This document shows, in pieces, positions 62,417 through 64,000 of a stretch of DNA of 64,000 nucleotides. Position numbers and translations under genes: made by a program. The notes under the pieces were generated by a model. The model had not been told where the DNA came from. It saw only the letters and a program-made list of their open reading frames with translations, and did no database searches. Source of the stretch: Hydrogenoanaerobacterium sp032017025 (GTDB taxonomy: Bacteria > Bacillota > Clostridia > Oscillospirales > Ruminococcaceae); contig NZ_DALZQO010000018.1 in assembly GCF_032017025.1 (NCBI RefSeq), positions 6,219 to 70,218 on the forward strand, read 5' to 3'. The first letter of the stretch is position 1. Each line of letters starts with the position of its first letter.

Positions 62417-62431
62417 GGGGAGTTCAAAACC

Positions 62432-63514
62432 ATGGCTGTACAGGATAAAAAGACACTACTCAAGGATTTGATTGAAAGCGGCAAGACCAAAGGCAAGCTG
62501 AGCACAAAGGAGATTAACGATGTGCTGGAGGAGCTTGATTTTGATGTAGAGCAGGTAGATAAGCTTTACGATACACTGGAAAGTCACAACATTGAGATTA
62601 TTGAAGATTTTACGGCACCGGTTGATGTTGACATCATACCCGGAGAGCCGGAGGAACTGGAGAGCTCGCTTGCATCCGAGGGCATCAGCATTGATGACCC
62701 CGTTAAGGTATACCTCAAAGAGATTGGCCGTGTGCCGCTGCTTACCCCCGAGGAGGAAATTGACCTTGCCACCCGTATGGCAGAGGGCGACCCTGCCGCG
62801 AGAAAGCGCCTGTCTGAGGCAAACCTGCGCCTCGTAGTAAGCATTGCGAAGCGCTATGTAGGCAGAGGCATGCAGTTCCTTGACCTGATTCAGGAGGGCA
62901 ATCTGGGCCTGATTAAGGCGGTTGAAAAGTTTGATTACACCAAGGGCTTTAAGTTTTCAACCTACGCCACTTGGTGGATCCGTCAGGCGATTACACGCGC
63001 CATCGCCGACCAGGCGAGAACCATCCGTATTCCGGTTCACATGGTAGAAACCATTAACAAAGTAAAAAAAGTATCCAGCCAGCTGCTGCATAAAAATGGC
63101 CACGAGCCCACTGCGGAAGAAATTGCAGTTGAACTCGAGATGCCGGTGGAAAAGGTGCGCGAAATTATGCGTGTTGCGCAGGAGCCTGTTTCGTTGGAGA
63201 CTCCAATTGGTGAGGAAGAAGACAGCCATCTTGGCGACTTTATTCCCGACGATGATGCCCCCGCACCCGCAGAAGCCGCGTCCCACACGCTTCTTAAAGA
63301 ACAGCTCAGCGATGTACTGCAAACCCTTACTCAGCGTGAAGAAAAGGTGCTGCGCCTGCGTTTTGGCCTGGAAGACGGCCGCAGCAGAACCCTTGAAGAG
63401 GTGGGCAAGGAATTTAACGTCACCCGTGAGCGTATTCGACAAATTGAAGCCAAAGCACTGCGCAAGCTGCGTCATCCCAGCAGAAGCAAGAAGCTTAAGG
63501 ACTTTTTAGATTAA
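62432..63514 (+). CDS. rpoD: RNA polymerase principal sigma factor
   Basis: 360 residues: short region 1.1, region 1.2 DPVKVYLKEIGRVPLLT, region 2 with FKFSTYATWWIRQAI, region 3, region 4 with VTRERIRQIEAKALRKL. Recognises TTGACA/TATAAT promoters as seen throughout the window. Coordinated with dnaG, 15 bases apart. Confidence 0.98.
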   Translation: MAVQDKKTLLKDLIESGKTKGKLSTKEINDVLEELDFDVEQVDKLYDTLESHNIEIIEDFTAPVDVDIIPGEPEELESSLASEGISIDDPVKVYLKEIGRVPLLTPEEEIDLATRMAEGDPAARKRLSEANLRLVVSIAKRYVGRGMQFLDLIQEGNLGLIKAVEKFDYTKGFKFSTYATWWIRQAITRAIADQARTIRIPVHMVETINKVKKVSSQLLHKNGHEPTAEEIAVELEMPVEKVREIMRVAQEPVSLETPIGEEEDSHLGDFIPDDDAPAPAEAASHTLLKEQLSDVLQTLTQREEKVLRLRFGLEDGRSRTLEEVGKEFNVTRERIRQIEAKALRKLRHPSRSKKLKDFLD

Positions 63515-63529
63515 AAAGGAGGGGTTTTG

Positions 63530-63925
63530 ATGCACATCACCTTGGAAGCAGATTATGCGATACGCATAGTGCACTGCTTAGTACAGTTAAAACAGCGTGC
63601 CGATGCAAAATCAATTGCTGAAACCACAGGTGTTACACTGCGCTTTTCACTTAAAATTTTGCGTAAACTCGTTGCAGCAGGCATTATCAAATCGTTTAAA
63701 GGGACACAGGGGGGCTACGAAATTGCAAAGCAACCAAGTGATATCACGCTTTACGATGTTATTGCCACAATCGAGGGGCCGCTGAACATATCGCGTTGTA
63801 TTCTGCCTGATTTTACATGTACCCGGCCGAAAGAGGCCCCCTGCCAATACCAAAAAGTATTCATCGAGTTGACCGACGATATTAAAGCAAAGCTGCAATC
63901 CATTACGTTTGACCAACTGATGTAA
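63530..63925 (+). CDS. Rrf2-family regulator, probably Fe-S binding
   Basis: 131 residues. Winged helix HITLEADYAIRIVHCL ... FSLKILRKLVAAGIIKSFKGTQGGY. The C-terminal cysteines C-ILPDFT-C...APC resemble the Fe-S cluster site of IscR/NsrR. Target genes are not shown here. ATG 63530 follows AAAGGAGGGG, 15 bases after rpoD. Confidence 0.9.
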   Translation: MHITLEADYAIRIVHCLVQLKQRADAKSIAETTGVTLRFSLKILRKLVAAGIIKSFKGTQGGYEIAKQPSDITLYDVIATIEGPLNISRCILPDFTCTRPKEAPCQYQKVFIELTDDIKAKLQSITFDQLM

Positions 63926-63927
63926 AC

Positions 63928-63947
63928 AAAAAAAGCTGCCATATGTG
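63928..63947 (+). terminator. Left half of a terminator-like stem, interrupted by an IS
   Basis: A7-GCTGCCATA (63928-63943) then TGTG, followed immediately by the IS end. The matching right arm would lie beyond the window. Same order as at 1125-1147. Confidence 0.55.
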
Positions 63948-64000
63948 TGCTTAGCACCAAGAAAAATGGACATTGAATAAAAAGACCTCCAATCGTAGAA
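63948..64000 (+). mobile_element. End of a second copy of the IS3-family element
   Basis: 53 bases identical to the reverse complement of 1348-1400, including the TG start and the stretch leading to orfA; continues past the window. Whether this copy is intact cannot be seen. Confidence 0.85.

Overview
The window comes from a Gram-positive anaerobe of the Clostridia, most likely the Oscillospirales/Ruminococcaceae branch. Signs of this are FeoAB, a bifunctional AdhE under a Rex operator, a two-iron desulfoferrodoxin, HrcA/CIRCE control of groESL and clpB, lipoprotein-type binding proteins, a dgt-dnaG-rpoD cluster, and strong Shine-Dalgarno sites with short intergenic terminators. Base composition is moderate and genes are dense on both strands. 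There is no rRNA and no CRISPR array; two tRNA genes are present.

Layout. 1-6.3 kb: a truncated pduL-type acyltransferase gene, a family-4 uracil-DNA glycosylase, a small deleted IS3-family element, a sodium-dependent symporter, and an MntR/DtxR-type regulator divergent from feoA-feoB. 6.0-16.5 kb: a P-loop ATPase gene (recalled as the PRK06851 family) cut into a 5' part (6026-6313) and a 3' part (15672-16487) by about 9.36 kb. The insert carries an ABC-F ATPase, a LysM-GH18 hydrolase, a small basic protein, a large serine recombinase, a nitrate/sulfonate-type ABC importer and a protein with hexapeptide repeats. 16.5-31 kb: an LtaS-type sulfatase, adhE, a VTT membrane protein, tRNA-Ala, an HD-GYP protein, a zinc-ribbon protein, a DUF3298-like protein and the livKHMGF importer. 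31-42 kb: a cytidylate-kinase-like protein, desulfoferrodoxin, DUF896, DUF1836, a hemolysin III-like protein, an Fe-alcohol dehydrogenase, YhhN, a TRIC-type channel, groESL, GNAT, tRNA-Thr, and an SGNH/DUF4358/membrane-protein trio. 42-51 kb: a YesN/YesM-type two-component pair with a membrane-anchored sugar-binding protein, next to an mglBAC-type sugar importer. 51-64 kb: clpB, a phosphohexomutase, rpmE, a YigZ-type gene, comM, GNAT, dgt, dnaG, rpoD and an Rrf2-type regulator.

Two observations stand out. First, joining the two halves of the split ATPase gene at the shared tetranucleotide CATG restores an uninterrupted frame of expected length. Joining the two ends of the insert creates an imperfect inverted repeat around the same CATG, as expected for a serine-integrase attP. 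This matches the architecture of skin-like intervening elements that leave a gene during development, although excision here is only predicted. Second, the 254-bp IS3-type remnant at 1147-1400 sits exactly in the 4-nt loop of a perfect 18-bp bidirectional terminator and has duplicated that loop (AAAC). An identical 53-bp IS end lies in inverted orientation at the right edge of the window, again directly after half of a terminator-like stem, which suggests an IS that targets terminator loops.

All identifications are from reading the sequence and remembered family features. No database search was run.
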